Shown here one piece after another: positions 25,798 to 34,840 of a DNA stretch of 64,000 nucleotides. The notes below the pieces were generated by a model that was not told the DNA's origin, did not search any database, and saw only the letters and a list, made by a program, of their open reading frames with translations. Location: positions 725,111 through 789,110 of the forward strand of contig NZ_LT546166.1 of assembly GCF_900078685.2 (NCBI RefSeq), given 5' to 3'. Position 1 is the stretch's first letter. Each line of letters begins with the position of its first letter. The DNA comes from Mycolicibacter icosiumassiliensis (lineage in GTDB: Bacteria; Actinomycetota; Actinomycetes; Mycobacteriales; Mycobacteriaceae). Both the position numbers and the translations under genes were made by a program.

Positions 25798-27594
25798 ATG
25801 TTTGTTATTGCCACCGCCGGCCACGTCGACCACGGCAAATCCACCCTGGTACGGGCGCTCACCGGGATGGAACCCGACCGCTGGGCCGAGGAGCGCCGGC
25901 GCGGACTCACCATCGACCTGGGTTTCGCCTGGACCGCGCTGCCGTCGGGCCGGCGAGTGGCCTTCGTCGACGTCCCGGGCCACGAACGCTTTCTGCCCAA
26001 TACGCTCGCCGGCCTGGGACCGGCCTCGGTGGTGTGCTTCGTGGTCGCCGCCGACGAAGGTTGGCGGGCGCAGTCCGCTGATCACCGCGACGCCATTGCC
26101 GCCCTGGGCATTACCCAGGGACTGGTAGTGCTCACCCGCATCGACCGGGCCGGCGACCACCGTGTCAATGAGGTGTCGCAACAGGTCCGCACCGAACTGG
26201 CCGAGACGGGCCTGTGCGACGCCCCGATCGTCGCCGTTTCGGCGCTGGACGGTACCGGCCTGGACACGCTGCGTGCTGCGCTCGACGACCTGCTGGCTGA
26301 GCTGCCGGCGCCTGCGAGCACGGGGCGCGTTCGGTTGTGGGTCGACCGGTCGTTCAGCATCACCGGGGCCGGGACGGTGGTGACCGGCACCCTGACCGCC
26401 GGCACCCTGACCGCGGGCGATCACCTGCAGTTGCTCGATCGCGGCCAGGTGCGTGCGGTGGTCATCCGCGGGCTGCAAAGCTGCGGCGAGACACAGTCGG
26501 AACTGCACCCCACGGTGCGGGTGGCAGTCAATCTGCGCGGGGTGGCGGCCGGTGAGGTGCGCCGCGGGGACACCCTGATCAGTTCCGCCGAGTGGCTGAC
26601 CACCACGGTGGCCGACGTCCGGCGCAGCACCGGTTGTCCCCTGGCCGAGGTGCCTGAGCGAATCGTGGTGCACCTGGGCACGGCTGCGGTGCCTGCCCGA
26701 CTGCGCCTCCTCGACGCCGAACACGCGCGAATCACGTTGGAATACCCTTTGCCGCTGATGTTTTCCGACCGTCTGGTACTGCGCGACCCCGGGGCCCGCC
26801 GCGTGCTGGGCGGGGTGGTGGTGCTCGACGCCGATCCGCCTGCCCTGCGGCGCCGCGGTGACGCGGCCCGACGCGCTGACCAGCTGGCCGGCACCGATCC
26901 GGCCGACCAGGCACGCCGGGTCCTGGCCGAGGTGGCCCGCCGCGGTGCGGTGTCGACGCGCCGGCTGCAGTTGCTCGGATACGCGCTCCCCCCGGTACCG
27001 CCGGAAGTGACGGTGATCGCCGGCTGGTGGGTGCACGCTGTGGCCTACGAGGCTTGGCGGGACCGGCTGCAGAGCGCGGCAGGTGAACTGCGAGAGCGTG
27101 ATCCGCTGTCCGCCGGGCTGTCCCGGGGCGCGGCAGCGGATCTGCTCGCGCTACCCGATCCCGCGCTGCTCGACGAGCTGGTAGGCGCCGCAGGGTTGGA
27201 ACAACACGACGGGTTGATTCGGCTGCCGGACGGCCGGGATGGTCTCGGCCCGGCCGAGGACGCGATCGCCGAGTTGGAATCCCGGCTGGCCGCAGCCCCG
27301 TTTCACGCCCCGGAGGCAGACGATCTGTCCGCGCTGCACCTCGGGATCCGGGAGCTGGCGGCGGCCGAACGGGTCGGTCGGCTGTTGCGGCTCACCGAGA
27401 ACCTGGTGCTGCTCCCGACCGCGCCCGCGTTGGCCATGCGTGAATTAGCTTCGCTGGAGCAGCCTTTCACCGCCACTGCGGCCAAGCAGGTGTTGAACAC
27501 CACTCGGCGGGTGGCGATCCCCTTACTGGAGTATCTCGATGCCCGCGGCTGGACTCGCCGACTCGATGCGGTGCACCGGGAAGTGGTGCGCTGA
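25798..27594 (+). CDS. selB: Selenocysteine-specific translation elongation factor
   Basis: SelB brings Sec-tRNA to the ribosome at UGA codons marked by a SECIS hairpin. The 598-residue protein has an EF-Tu-like GTPase domain with P loop GHVDHGKSTL (8-17), DVPGHERFLPN as the switch region and LTRIDRAG as the base-recognition motif. It continues through EF-Tu-like beta-barrel domains to C-terminal winged helices that bind the hairpin, ending near TAKQVLNTTRRVAIPLLEYLD. The gene ends 20 bases before the convergent, broken fdhD copy. Confidence 0.96.
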   Translation: MFVIATAGHVDHGKSTLVRALTGMEPDRWAEERRRGLTIDLGFAWTALPSGRRVAFVDVPGHERFLPNTLAGLGPASVVCFVVAADEGWRAQSADHRDAIAALGITQGLVVLTRIDRAGDHRVNEVSQQVRTELAETGLCDAPIVAVSALDGTGLDTLRAALDDLLAELPAPASTGRVRLWVDRSFSITGAGTVVTGTLTAGTLTAGDHLQLLDRGQVRAVVIRGLQSCGETQSELHPTVRVAVNLRGVAAGEVRRGDTLISSAEWLTTTVADVRRSTGCPLAEVPERIVVHLGTAAVPARLRLLDAEHARITLEYPLPLMFSDRLVLRDPGARRVLGGVVVLDADPPALRRRGDAARRADQLAGTDPADQARRVLAEVARRGAVSTRRLQLLGYALPPVPPEVTVIAGWWVHAVAYEAWRDRLQSAAGELRERDPLSAGLSRGAAADLLALPDPALLDELVGAAGLEQHDGLIRLPDGRDGLGPAEDAIAELESRLAAAPFHAPEADDLSALHLGIRELAAAERVGRLLRLTENLVLLPTAPALAMRELASLEQPFTATAAKQVLNTTRRVAIPLLEYLDARGWTRRLDAVHREVVR

Positions 27595-27767
27595 GGCGCC
27601 CAGGGCCGGGTCAGTCAATGGACTATCCGATCGGGCCTGCTGTAGACGTTCATCGACTCCCCGCGCAGGAAGGCCACCAGCGTCAGACCGGACTGGGGAC
27701 TTGACCCCGTGTGTTGGACACGCTCAATCCCAGGAATGTCCTGGGGGAAGCGAGATGATCCAACCCG

Positions 27768-28100
27768 ATGGCAAGGAAAAATTACCCCGATGAGTTCAAG
27801 CGTGACGCGGTCGCGCTGTACCGGGATACCGAGGGTGCGACGATTACGCAGATCGCTGCCGAGCTCGGTGTCAGCGAAGCCACGCTCTCAGCGTGGTGCA
27901 AGTCGGCCGGCGTGGCGATTCGGCACCGCCGCGGCAGCGTAGAGACCGAGCTTGCGCCAGGGGCCGAGAGCCCGGAGCAGGAACTGGTGCGGCTGCGCGA
28001 AGAGAACAAGACGCTGCGCGCCACCGAGGCTCGGCTATCCACCGAGCGGGACATTCTACGGTCGGCAGCCAAATATTTCGCCGGGGAGACGAACTGGTGA
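27768..28100 (+). CDS. IS3-family transposase OrfA, copy 2
   Basis: A 110-residue helix-turn-helix protein starting MARKNYPDEFKRDAVALY, with the DNA-binding helix pair ITQIAAELGVSEATLSAWCK and a zipper region ELVRLREENKTLRATEARL. It is identical to copy 1 except for one residue in the zipper, where the glutamate here is the more usual residue. The stop overlaps the orfB GTG start. Confidence 0.92.
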   Translation: MARKNYPDEFKRDAVALYRDTEGATITQIAAELGVSEATLSAWCKSAGVAIRHRRGSVETELAPGAESPEQELVRLREENKTLRATEARLSTERDILRSAAKYFAGETNW

Positions 28101-28996
28101 GCCGCTTCCAGTTCGTCGCCGACCACCTACACGCCTTCGAGGTGAAGTGGCTCTGCGCGGTCGTGGAGGTCGCGCGTTCATCGTTCTACGCCTGGCTCGC
28201 CGGCGCCGATTCCCGCGCCGCGAAGGCCGCCGCTGATGAGGCGCTGGCCGCCCGTATCCGGGTGGTGCACGGCGAGGACAACACCTACGGGGCGCCGCGG
28301 ATCACCGCCGAGCTCAACGATGGTGCGCCCGACGGTGAGCGGGTCAACCACAAGCGGGTCGCTCGGGTGATGCGCGGGGGCGGGATCGTCGGTTATCGGC
28401 GCCGGCGGCGGGTCAAGACCACCGCGGCGGATCCGGCCAGCCAGAAAGTCCCTGATCTGCTGAAGCGGGATTTCACCGCCGCGCAGATCAACACCCGTTA
28501 TGTCGGCGACATCACCTACCTGCCACTGGCCACCGGCGGCAACCTGTACCTGGCCCCGGTGATCGACTGCTGCTCGCGGCGGGTAGCGGGGTGGGCGATC
28601 GCCGATCACATGCGCACCGAACTGGTCACCGACGCCCTCAACGCCGCTGCCGCGCTACGCGGCACGTTGGCCGGTGCAGTGTTCCACTCGGACCACGGAA
28701 GTCAGTACACCTCAAGGGATTTCGTGTCCCTCTGCCGCGAGTATGGGGTCATCCAGTCGATGGGAGCGGTGGGAACGAGCGCCGACAACGCCCTGGCCGA
28801 ATCGTTCAACGCCGCCCTCAAACGCGAGATCCTGCAGGACCGTGCCTGCTGGCCGGACGCGGCGACCTGCCGCCGGGAGGTCTTCCGATGGCTGGCCCGC
28901 TACAACACCAAACGACGGCACTCCCACTGCCGTCAATCCAGCCCTGCCACCTACGAAAGGACCCTGACACCGGCTACGCTGCCCGAAGCTGCTTAA
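28097..28996 (+). CDS. IS3-family transposase OrfB, copy 2
   Basis: The 299-residue integrase-core transposase has the catalytic residues D in VGDITYL, D in [11 protein letters not shown] and E in [13 protein letters not shown], the last in the standard ESFN context. That makes this copy look like the better-preserved of the two and possibly the active one. It starts at GTG 28097, overlapping orfA, and is probably also made as an OrfAB fusion by -1 frameshifting. Confidence 0.92.
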   Translation: MSRFQFVADHLHAFEVKWLCAVVEVARSSFYAWLAGADSRAAKAAADEALAARIRVVHGEDNTYGAPRITAELNDGAPDGERVNHKRVARVMRGGGIVGYRRRRRVKTTAADPASQKVPDLLKRDFTAAQINTRYVGDITYLPLATGGNLYLAPVIDCCSRRVAGWAIADHMRTELVTDALNAAAALRGTLAGAVFHSDHGSQYTSRDFVSLCREYGVIQSMGAVGTSADNALAESFNAALKREILQDRACWPDAATCRREVFRWLARYNTKRRHSHCRQSSPATYERTLTPATLPEAA

Positions 28997-29782
28997 CCAC
29001 AAATCCCGTGTCCACTACATGGGGGCAAGGCCCCTGGGTGGCCAGGTCTACCGCAAGTGATGACGGCGCGGAAACCGCGGCCAGAACGGGTATTCCAGCC
29101 ATCACGGCCTTTTGGGTCAACTCAAAGGATGCCCGTCCGCTAACGAGCAGCACAGCGCCGGACAGTGGTATCCGGTCGTGTTCGATCGCCCAGCCGATCA
29201 CCTTGTCCACCGCGTTGTGGCGGCCGATGTCCTCGCGTACCACCATCAGCCTGGCGTCCTTATCGAACAAGGCCGCCGCGTGCAGACCGCCGGTGCTGTC
29301 AAACACCTTCTGCGCGGCACGGAGGCGCTCCGGCATGGCGGTGATCGCGTGCGCTGGGACGGTTACCGGATCATCGCCGGGGCAGTAGTGGCTGATCGAC
29401 TGCACCGCGTCCAGTGACGCCTTGCCGCAGATACCGCACGACGAGGTCGTATAGAAATTGCGAGTGACGTCGACCTCGGGCATCGGCACGCCGGGGTCCA
29501 GAATGACATCAAGGACGTTATAGCTGTTCGCACCGTCCACGCGGCCGCCCTGGCAATAACGGACGCTTAAGATATCGTTCCGACGGGCAATCACTCCTTC
29601 GGTGAGCAAGAACCCTTGGGCGAGTTCGATATCCGATCCGGGGGTACGCATCGTGACCGTCAAGGCACTGCCATTGAGCCTGATCTCCAAGGGCTCCTCG
29701 ACGGCCAGCGTCTCGGACCGATCCGCCGCACGGCCGGCAGCCAGGTGGCTAGCTCGCCGACGTGTAGTCACCCGTCCCATCG

Positions 29783-32155
29783 TCACCGCGCCTTCGAGTG
29801 GGTGACTTCAATGGGGATATGTTTCATCACAGGTTGGCCACTCTCCGAATTGACGTCGCCGATGGGGCAGAGCACGTTGAGTTCGGGCATGTATCCGGCA
29901 GCATTACCCGCGGGAATGTTGTAGGAAACCGCCCGGTAGCCATAGACGCTGCGCCGGCTGCCGTCTCGGGCGATGCTGGTGATGTCAATGTAGTCGAACT
30001 GGTTGATGCCCATGTCTTCCATATCGGCGCTGTTCATGAACAGCAGGGTGCGGAGGCTCTTCACGCCACGATAGCGGTCGTCATCGGAGTAGATCGTGGT
30101 GTTGAACTGGTCGTGCGAACGCATCGTGCCCAGCACCAACCGTCCTTTCACCGGTACGACATCAGACAGAGCGGCGGCGGAGAATTCGGCCCGACCGGAC
30201 CGGGTGAGAAAGACCAGTTCGCGCGCCGGTTGTCGGATGCGGAACCCGAGGGGCTGGCGCACTCTCCGATTGAAGTCCTCAAATCCATACAGACCCTTGG
30301 CCATCCGGTCCCTGATCCGGTCATAATCCGCGACCAGCTCGTCCCAGGGGGTCTTCGTCGCGGGAAGCGTGGCTTTTGCCATCCCAGCGATGATCGCCGG
30401 TTCGGAGCGCAACTCCGGGGACGCCGGCTCCTTCATCCCCAATGACAGGTGCACCATACTCATCGAATCCTCCACCGTGATCGATTGGATCCCGCCGGCC
30501 TGTCGGTCGATTTCAGTGCGGGACACACACGGCAGGATCAGGGCGTTGCGACCGTGTACCAGGTGGCTGCGGTTGAGTTTGGTCGAGACCTGGACGGTAA
30601 GTTCGCAGCGCCTCAACGCCTCGAAGGTATAGGCGGTATCAGGTGCGGCCAACGCAAAGTTGCCGCCCATCCCGACGAATACCTTGACGTCACCACTGTG
30701 CATGGCATGGATGGTGGAGACCACGTCAAGTCCGTGGTGGCGTGGGACGTCGATCTCACAAGCGGCGGCAAGATAATCCAACGTCTGTTCCGACGGATGG
30801 TGATCGATACCGCAGGTTCGGTTGCCCTGCACGTTGCTGTGACCGCGGATGCAGCACGGTCCGGCGCCTTCGCGACCGCTATTGCCGCGCAACAGCAGCA
30901 CGTTGATGATCTCGCGGACTGCGTCCGGGCCGTGAGTGTGCTGGCTGACGCCCAAACACCACGCGATGATGCTGGCACGAGACTGGCGGTAGATTCGCGC
31001 CAGCGTGTGGATCTGCTCGACCGGTACCCCCGACTGGTGCTCGATCTCCGGCCAACTCACCGCCTCGCAAGCGGCTCGATATTCGGCAAAGCCGTGGGTG
31101 TAGCGATCGATGAACAGTTGATCGATCGCCTCCGGGTCGTTGACGGCGGCTTCCAGCAGCGCCTTCGCCACCCCCCGCATCAAGGCGAAGTCGCCACCGA
31201 TCCGGGGTTGGATGTTCATGGTGCCGATCTTGGTGGAACGAAACAGCGCCATGTCGACAAACTCATGCGGCACGATCGTTCGGGTTGACGCCGCCTCGAT
31301 CAGCGGGTTGATGTGCACGATCTGGGCGCCGCGGCGGTAGGCCTCGGCCAGCGAGGTCAGCATCCGCGGGGCGTTGGAGGCCGCGTTGACGCCCATGATG
31401 ACCAGGAGGTCGGTTTTCTCCCAGTCGACCAGATCGACAGTGCCCTTGCCGGTGCCCAGCGAGGACAGCATCGCCTTGCCGCTGGCTTCCTGGCACATGT
31501 TCGAACAGTCCGGGAAATTGTTGGTGCCGAACTCGCGGGCCCACCATTGGTACAGGAAGGTGGCCTCATTGCCCAACCTGCCCGAGGTGTAGAAGGCGGC
31601 TTGGTCCGGCGAGTCCAGTTCCTGCAGGGTGTCGCCCACCATTGCGAACGCCGCATCCCAATCGATGGGCACATAGTGATCCGAATCGGCCTCGTACACC
31701 ATGGGTTCGGTCAACCGGCCCGCGTCCTCTAACGCAAAATCACTCCAGGTGGCCAATTCTGCGACCGAATGGGCGGCGAAGAAATCCCGACCGACCCGTT
31801 TGGAGGTCATCTCCCAGGTCGAGTGCTTGATGCCGTTCTCGCAGATGTCCAGGTGCAGGCCTTTGCGATCGTCGGGCCAGGCACAGCCGGGGCAGTCGAA
31901 ACCGCCGTTCTCGTGGTTCATCCGGGTGATGACCTGCGGGCCTTCCAGGATCTCGCGCTGCTTGACCAGCACCTTGGCCACGCTGAACGAGGCGCCGTAG
32001 CCCGCGGCCGGATGGTGGTAGTCCTTCTGCTTCGGCCGCCCCTGCCCGGGACCGCACCCCGGCGCAGCGCTCTCGGGCGTGCCTTGACCCTGCAGGACTT
32101 CACGTCGCGTGGTTGAACCGTGAGGTACGGACTCTTCTGGAGAAGTCGTCGTCAT
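29783..32155 (-). CDS. fdhF: FdhF/YdeP-like molybdopterin oxidoreductase
   Basis: This 790-residue protein resembles the YdeP/FdhF-like alpha subunit family (Rv2900c in M. tuberculosis), annotated as formate dehydrogenase H-like. A three-cysteine N-terminal site is seen in [10 protein letters not shown] and DICENG. Molybdopterin-binding blocks include [28 protein letters not shown] and [11 protein letters not shown]. There is no UGA, so it is a cysteine-type or non-selenium enzyme, and its true substrate is not established. The ATG overlaps the cydB stop and its stop overlaps the fdhD start, both as ATGA. This puts it inside a cytochrome bd oxidase operon, suggesting that its electrons, or the stress it answers, relate to the quinone pool. 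Confidence 0.85.
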   Translation of the reverse strand: MTTTSPEESVPHGSTTRREVLQGQGTPESAAPGCGPGQGRPKQKDYHHPAAGYGASFSVAKVLVKQREILEGPQVITRMNHENGGFDCPGCAWPDDRKGLHLDICENGIKHSTWEMTSKRVGRDFFAAHSVAELATWSDFALEDAGRLTEPMVYEADSDHYVPIDWDAAFAMVGDTLQELDSPDQAAFYTSGRLGNEATFLYQWWAREFGTNNFPDCSNMCQEASGKAMLSSLGTGKGTVDLVDWEKTDLLVIMGVNAASNAPRMLTSLAEAYRRGAQIVHINPLIEAASTRTIVPHEFVDMALFRSTKIGTMNIQPRIGGDFALMRGVAKALLEAAVNDPEAIDQLFIDRYTHGFAEYRAACEAVSWPEIEHQSGVPVEQIHTLARIYRQSRASIIAWCLGVSQHTHGPDAVREIINVLLLRGNSGREGAGPCCIRGHSNVQGNRTCGIDHHPSEQTLDYLAAACEIDVPRHHGLDVVSTIHAMHSGDVKVFVGMGGNFALAAPDTAYTFEALRRCELTVQVSTKLNRSHLVHGRNALILPCVSRTEIDRQAGGIQSITVEDSMSMVHLSLGMKEPASPELRSEPAIIAGMAKATLPATKTPWDELVADYDRIRDRMAKGLYGFEDFNRRVRQPLGFRIRQPARELVFLTRSGRAEFSAAALSDVVPVKGRLVLGTMRSHDQFNTTIYSDDDRYRGVKSLRTLLFMNSADMEDMGINQFDYIDITSIARDGSRRSVYGYRAVSYNIPAGNAAGYMPELNVLCPIGDVNSESGQPVMKHIPIEVTHSKAR

Positions 32156-33234
32156 CGCAGCAATCCTCCTGCAGTTCTGGGCAATCCGACTGATTCTGGT
32201 ATCGCCTCAGCCGAGATCCGTCGGCGAAATACCCAGTAGGTCCAGGCCTGGTAAACCACCACCGCGGGCGCGAACAACACCGCCGCCCACGTCATGATCT
32301 TCAGGGTGTAGTGGGTCGACGACCCGTTGTAGATGGTGACGCTGAAGTCCGGGTTCAAGGTCGAGGGAACGAGATTGGGATACATCGAGCCGAACAGGAG
32401 CACTACGACCAGGGCGACGACCGACAAGGTGAGCACAAACGTCCAGCCTTCGCGGGGATTGCCTGTCATGACTTTGAGCCCGGCCCATTGGCGCCAGACC
32501 AGACCGACTGCCGTCAGCAGAGCCAACACCGCGGCCACCAAAGGCAGCCAAGTCCAATTCTTTCCGTACCCCAATTGGGTCCACAGCCCGAACGCTCCCA
32601 CGATCGCGACCGTCGGCAGCGACAGCACCGTCGCGAACCGCAACGCGTCTTCACGAACTCCTTGAGCGGTTTTCAACACCAGAAACACCGCACCATAGAA
32701 GAGAAACAGGGTCGTCGTCGCCAATCCGCCGAGCACCGTATAGGGGTTGATCAGGTCGGCGAATGTGAGGTGAACTCGATGGTGGCCGTCCACCGGAAGA
32801 CCGCGCACCAAGACGGCGAAGGCCACGCCCCAGAGGGCTGCTGGCAACCAGGATCCCATGGCGATCCCGAGATCAGCCCACCGGCGCCACCGCGCATCGT
32901 CGATCTTTCCCCGCCATTCGATCGCAACGACGCGCAGGATCATCGCTATCACGATGGCCAACAACGGAAGATAGAGCGCCGAAAACACTGTGGCATACCA
33001 GTTTGGGAAGGCCGCGAACATCGCAGCTCCCGCGGTGATCAGCCACACCTCGTTGCCATCCCACACCGGACCAATCGTGTTCAGTGCCGCGCGGCGGTGG
33101 GCCTCCGGGTCGCCCTTTGCCACCTGGCCCAACGGCGCCATCAACATGCCGACCCCGAAATCGAAGCCTTCGAGCACAAGGAACCCTAGAAATAGCACGG
33201 CCAGTATGACGAACCACAGCTCCTGCAAGCCCAC
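32152..33234 (-). CDS. cydB: Cytochrome bd ubiquinol oxidase subunit II
   Basis: The 360-residue membrane protein starts MGLQELWFVILAVLFLGFLVLEG and shows the conserved FDFGVGML, GPVWDGNEVWLITAGAAMFAAFP and WAAVLFAPAVVVYQAWTYW segments of CydB. With CydA it forms a high-affinity quinol oxidase in the membrane that works at low oxygen and under stress. It begins 16 bases after cydA and overlaps the FdhF-like gene by four bases. No cydDC assembly genes are seen in the window. Confidence 0.94.
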   Translation of the reverse strand: MGLQELWFVILAVLFLGFLVLEGFDFGVGMLMAPLGQVAKGDPEAHRRAALNTIGPVWDGNEVWLITAGAAMFAAFPNWYATVFSALYLPLLAIVIAMILRVVAIEWRGKIDDARWRRWADLGIAMGSWLPAALWGVAFAVLVRGLPVDGHHRVHLTFADLINPYTVLGGLATTTLFLFYGAVFLVLKTAQGVREDALRFATVLSLPTVAIVGAFGLWTQLGYGKNWTWLPLVAAVLALLTAVGLVWRQWAGLKVMTGNPREGWTFVLTLSVVALVVVLLFGSMYPNLVPSTLNPDFSVTIYNGSSTHYTLKIMTWAAVLFAPAVVVYQAWTYWVFRRRISAEAIPESVGLPRTAGGLLR

Positions 33235-33250
33235 GTTGAATCACCTCCTC

Positions 33251-34699
33251 TCAGTAGGCAAATGACAGTGGTGCGACATCGTCCTCGCCAGGTGGTGCGG
33301 GCGGGGCCGGCTCGGTGTCGTACTCCTGGGGCCCTTCGACTACGTAGCGTCTCAGCAGCCCAAACCAGAGAACCGCGAGCACTGCGTAGACAAGCGTCAG
33401 TGTCACCAGTGACAGCATCACGGTTTCGGGTGCATGATCGGAAACCCCTTGCTGCACGGTGATTCGGATCGACTGGTCGCCGGTCGGATTCGGCGCCACT
33501 ATCCACGGCTGACGTCCCATCTCGGTGAAAACCCAACCGGCGCTGTTGGCCAGAAACGGTGTCGGGATAGTCAACAACGCGAGCCATGAGAACCACCGGC
33601 CAGTGGGAATGCGGCCACCCCTGGTCACCCACAGCGCAACCAGGGAGAACAGCAGAGGAACCGCAAGGAGTCCTACCATCACGCGGAAGGACCAGTAGGT
33701 CACGAAGAGGTTCGGCCGGTAGTCACCGGGACCGTACTGCTTTTCGTAGCGCTCTTGGATATCCTTGACGCCCTCGAGCGTGACGCCGGTGAACTTGCCC
33801 TCCGCTAGGAAGGGCAGCACATATTGCGCTTCGATAACGCGGACGATGCTGTCGCAGTTGTTGTGCGTGCCGATGGTCAGAATAGAAAAGTTAGGGTCGG
33901 TTTCGGTGTGGCACAAAGATTCCGCCGAAGCCATCTTCATCGGCTGCTGCCGGAACATCAGCTTGGCCTGCATGTCTCCGGTTAAGAACAGCCCCACGGC
34001 CGCCACCAATACCACCAGAGCGCCCAAGATTGCTCCGGGCCTATGCATACTGCGCGCTTCTTCCGCGGCGGGTTCACGGACCATCCACCATGAGCAGACC
34101 GCGGCCACGAAAACCCCCGCCGTCAACCAACTACCGACCACCACATGGGTGAACGCCGCGATTCCGGTGTTGTTGGTCAGCAGTGCGCCGATGCTGTCCA
34201 GTTCCGCGCGTTTCGTCACCGGATTGTAGTGCGCTCCAACCGGGTGCTGCATGAATGAATTCGCCGAAATGATAAAAAACGCGGATACATTCACCGCGAT
34301 TGCCACTACCCAGATACAAGCCAAGTGCACCAGTCTCGGCAGCCGGGTCCAGCCGAAGATCCACAGACCGATGAAGATCGATTCGAAGAAGAAGGCGGCC
34401 AGCCCCTCCATCGCCAGCGGCGCCCCGAACACATCTCCGACAAACCGTGAATACTCGCTCCAGCTCATGCCGAATTGAAATTCCTGCCAGATCCCGGTGG
34501 CGACGCCGATCGCGAAGTTGATCAAGAACAATTTGCCGAAGAACCGCGCCAGTCGATACCAGGCGACATTGCCGCTGACTGCCCATACCGTCTGCATCAG
34601 CGCGACCAACGGCGCCAGACCGATCGTCAGCGGCACGAAAATAAAGTGGTAGACGGTCGTGATCCCGAACTGCCACCGCGAGATATCGACGACATCCAC
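33251..34699 (-). CDS. cydA: Cytochrome bd ubiquinol oxidase subunit I
   Basis: This 482-residue protein matches CydA. It starts near MDVVDISRWQFGITTVYHF, where the histidine is a heme b595 ligand candidate. It has FGMSWSEYSRFVGDVFGAPL, the quinol-binding loop region, and the signature TEMGRQPWIV. It binds three hemes and oxidises the quinol. The length fits the short Q-loop form. It is the first gene of a unit with cydB, an FdhF-like gene and the broken fdhD. The promoter should lie in 34700-34840, a short gap with no clear palindrome. Confidence 0.95.
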   Translation of the reverse strand: MDVVDISRWQFGITTVYHFIFVPLTIGLAPLVALMQTVWAVSGNVAWYRLARFFGKLFLINFAIGVATGIWQEFQFGMSWSEYSRFVGDVFGAPLAMEGLAAFFFESIFIGLWIFGWTRLPRLVHLACIWVVAIAVNVSAFFIISANSFMQHPVGAHYNPVTKRAELDSIGALLTNNTGIAAFTHVVVGSWLTAGVFVAAVCSWWMVREPAAEEARSMHRPGAILGALVVLVAAVGLFLTGDMQAKLMFRQQPMKMASAESLCHTETDPNFSILTIGTHNNCDSIVRVIEAQYVLPFLAEGKFTGVTLEGVKDIQERYEKQYGPGDYRPNLFVTYWSFRVMVGLLAVPLLFSLVALWVTRGGRIPTGRWFSWLALLTIPTPFLANSAGWVFTEMGRQPWIVAPNPTGDQSIRITVQQGVSDHAPETVMLSLVTLTLVYAVLAVLWFGLLRRYVVEGPQEYDTEPAPPAPPGEDDVAPLSFAY

Positions 34700-34840
34700 T
34701 GGTACAAACCCCCTGCGCTCTAGCCGAGCCCATGCACTAGGAACAGTAATGGGGGCGATGTTTCGCGTCTAGGCATTTGTCTTGGAGACTTGCCCCGTCT
34801 TTGTGGCTTCGCTTTGGCGCTTTGTCTAGGCTTTCAGGCG

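Larger units (their letters stand above)
27696..29033 (+). mobile_element. IS3-family insertion sequence, copy 2 (1338 bp)
   Basis: The same element as at 8320-9657, same length, opposite orientation, with ends GGGACTTGACCCC and (right) GGGGGCAAGGCCC. The flanking 3-bp duplication is CTG at 27693-27695 and 29034-29036. It interrupts fdhD. The orfA-orfB genes are intact. Confidence 0.95.
27615..29786 (-). pseudogene. fdhD: Second fdhD, split by IS3-family copy 2
   Basis: The N-terminal part (29786 to 29037) matches FdhD up to [10 protein letters not shown], with the sulfur-carrying SSCGICGK motif intact. The remaining residues, [18 protein letters not shown] to a stop at 27615, lie on the other side of the insertion. 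Removing the IS and one copy of the CTG target repeat restores a 276-residue FdhD very similar to the intact copy at 431-1255. The truncated product would end in element-derived residues after position 250. Its ATG overlaps the stop of the FdhF-like gene as ATGA, so it was the last gene of the cydA-cydB-fdhF-fdhD unit. Confidence 0.94.

Noticed and set aside
8320..29033. Composite transposon built from the two IS copies
   Set aside because: Each copy has its own matched 3-bp duplication and sits inside a separate gene that can be restored. A composite would share one outer duplication and lack inner ones.
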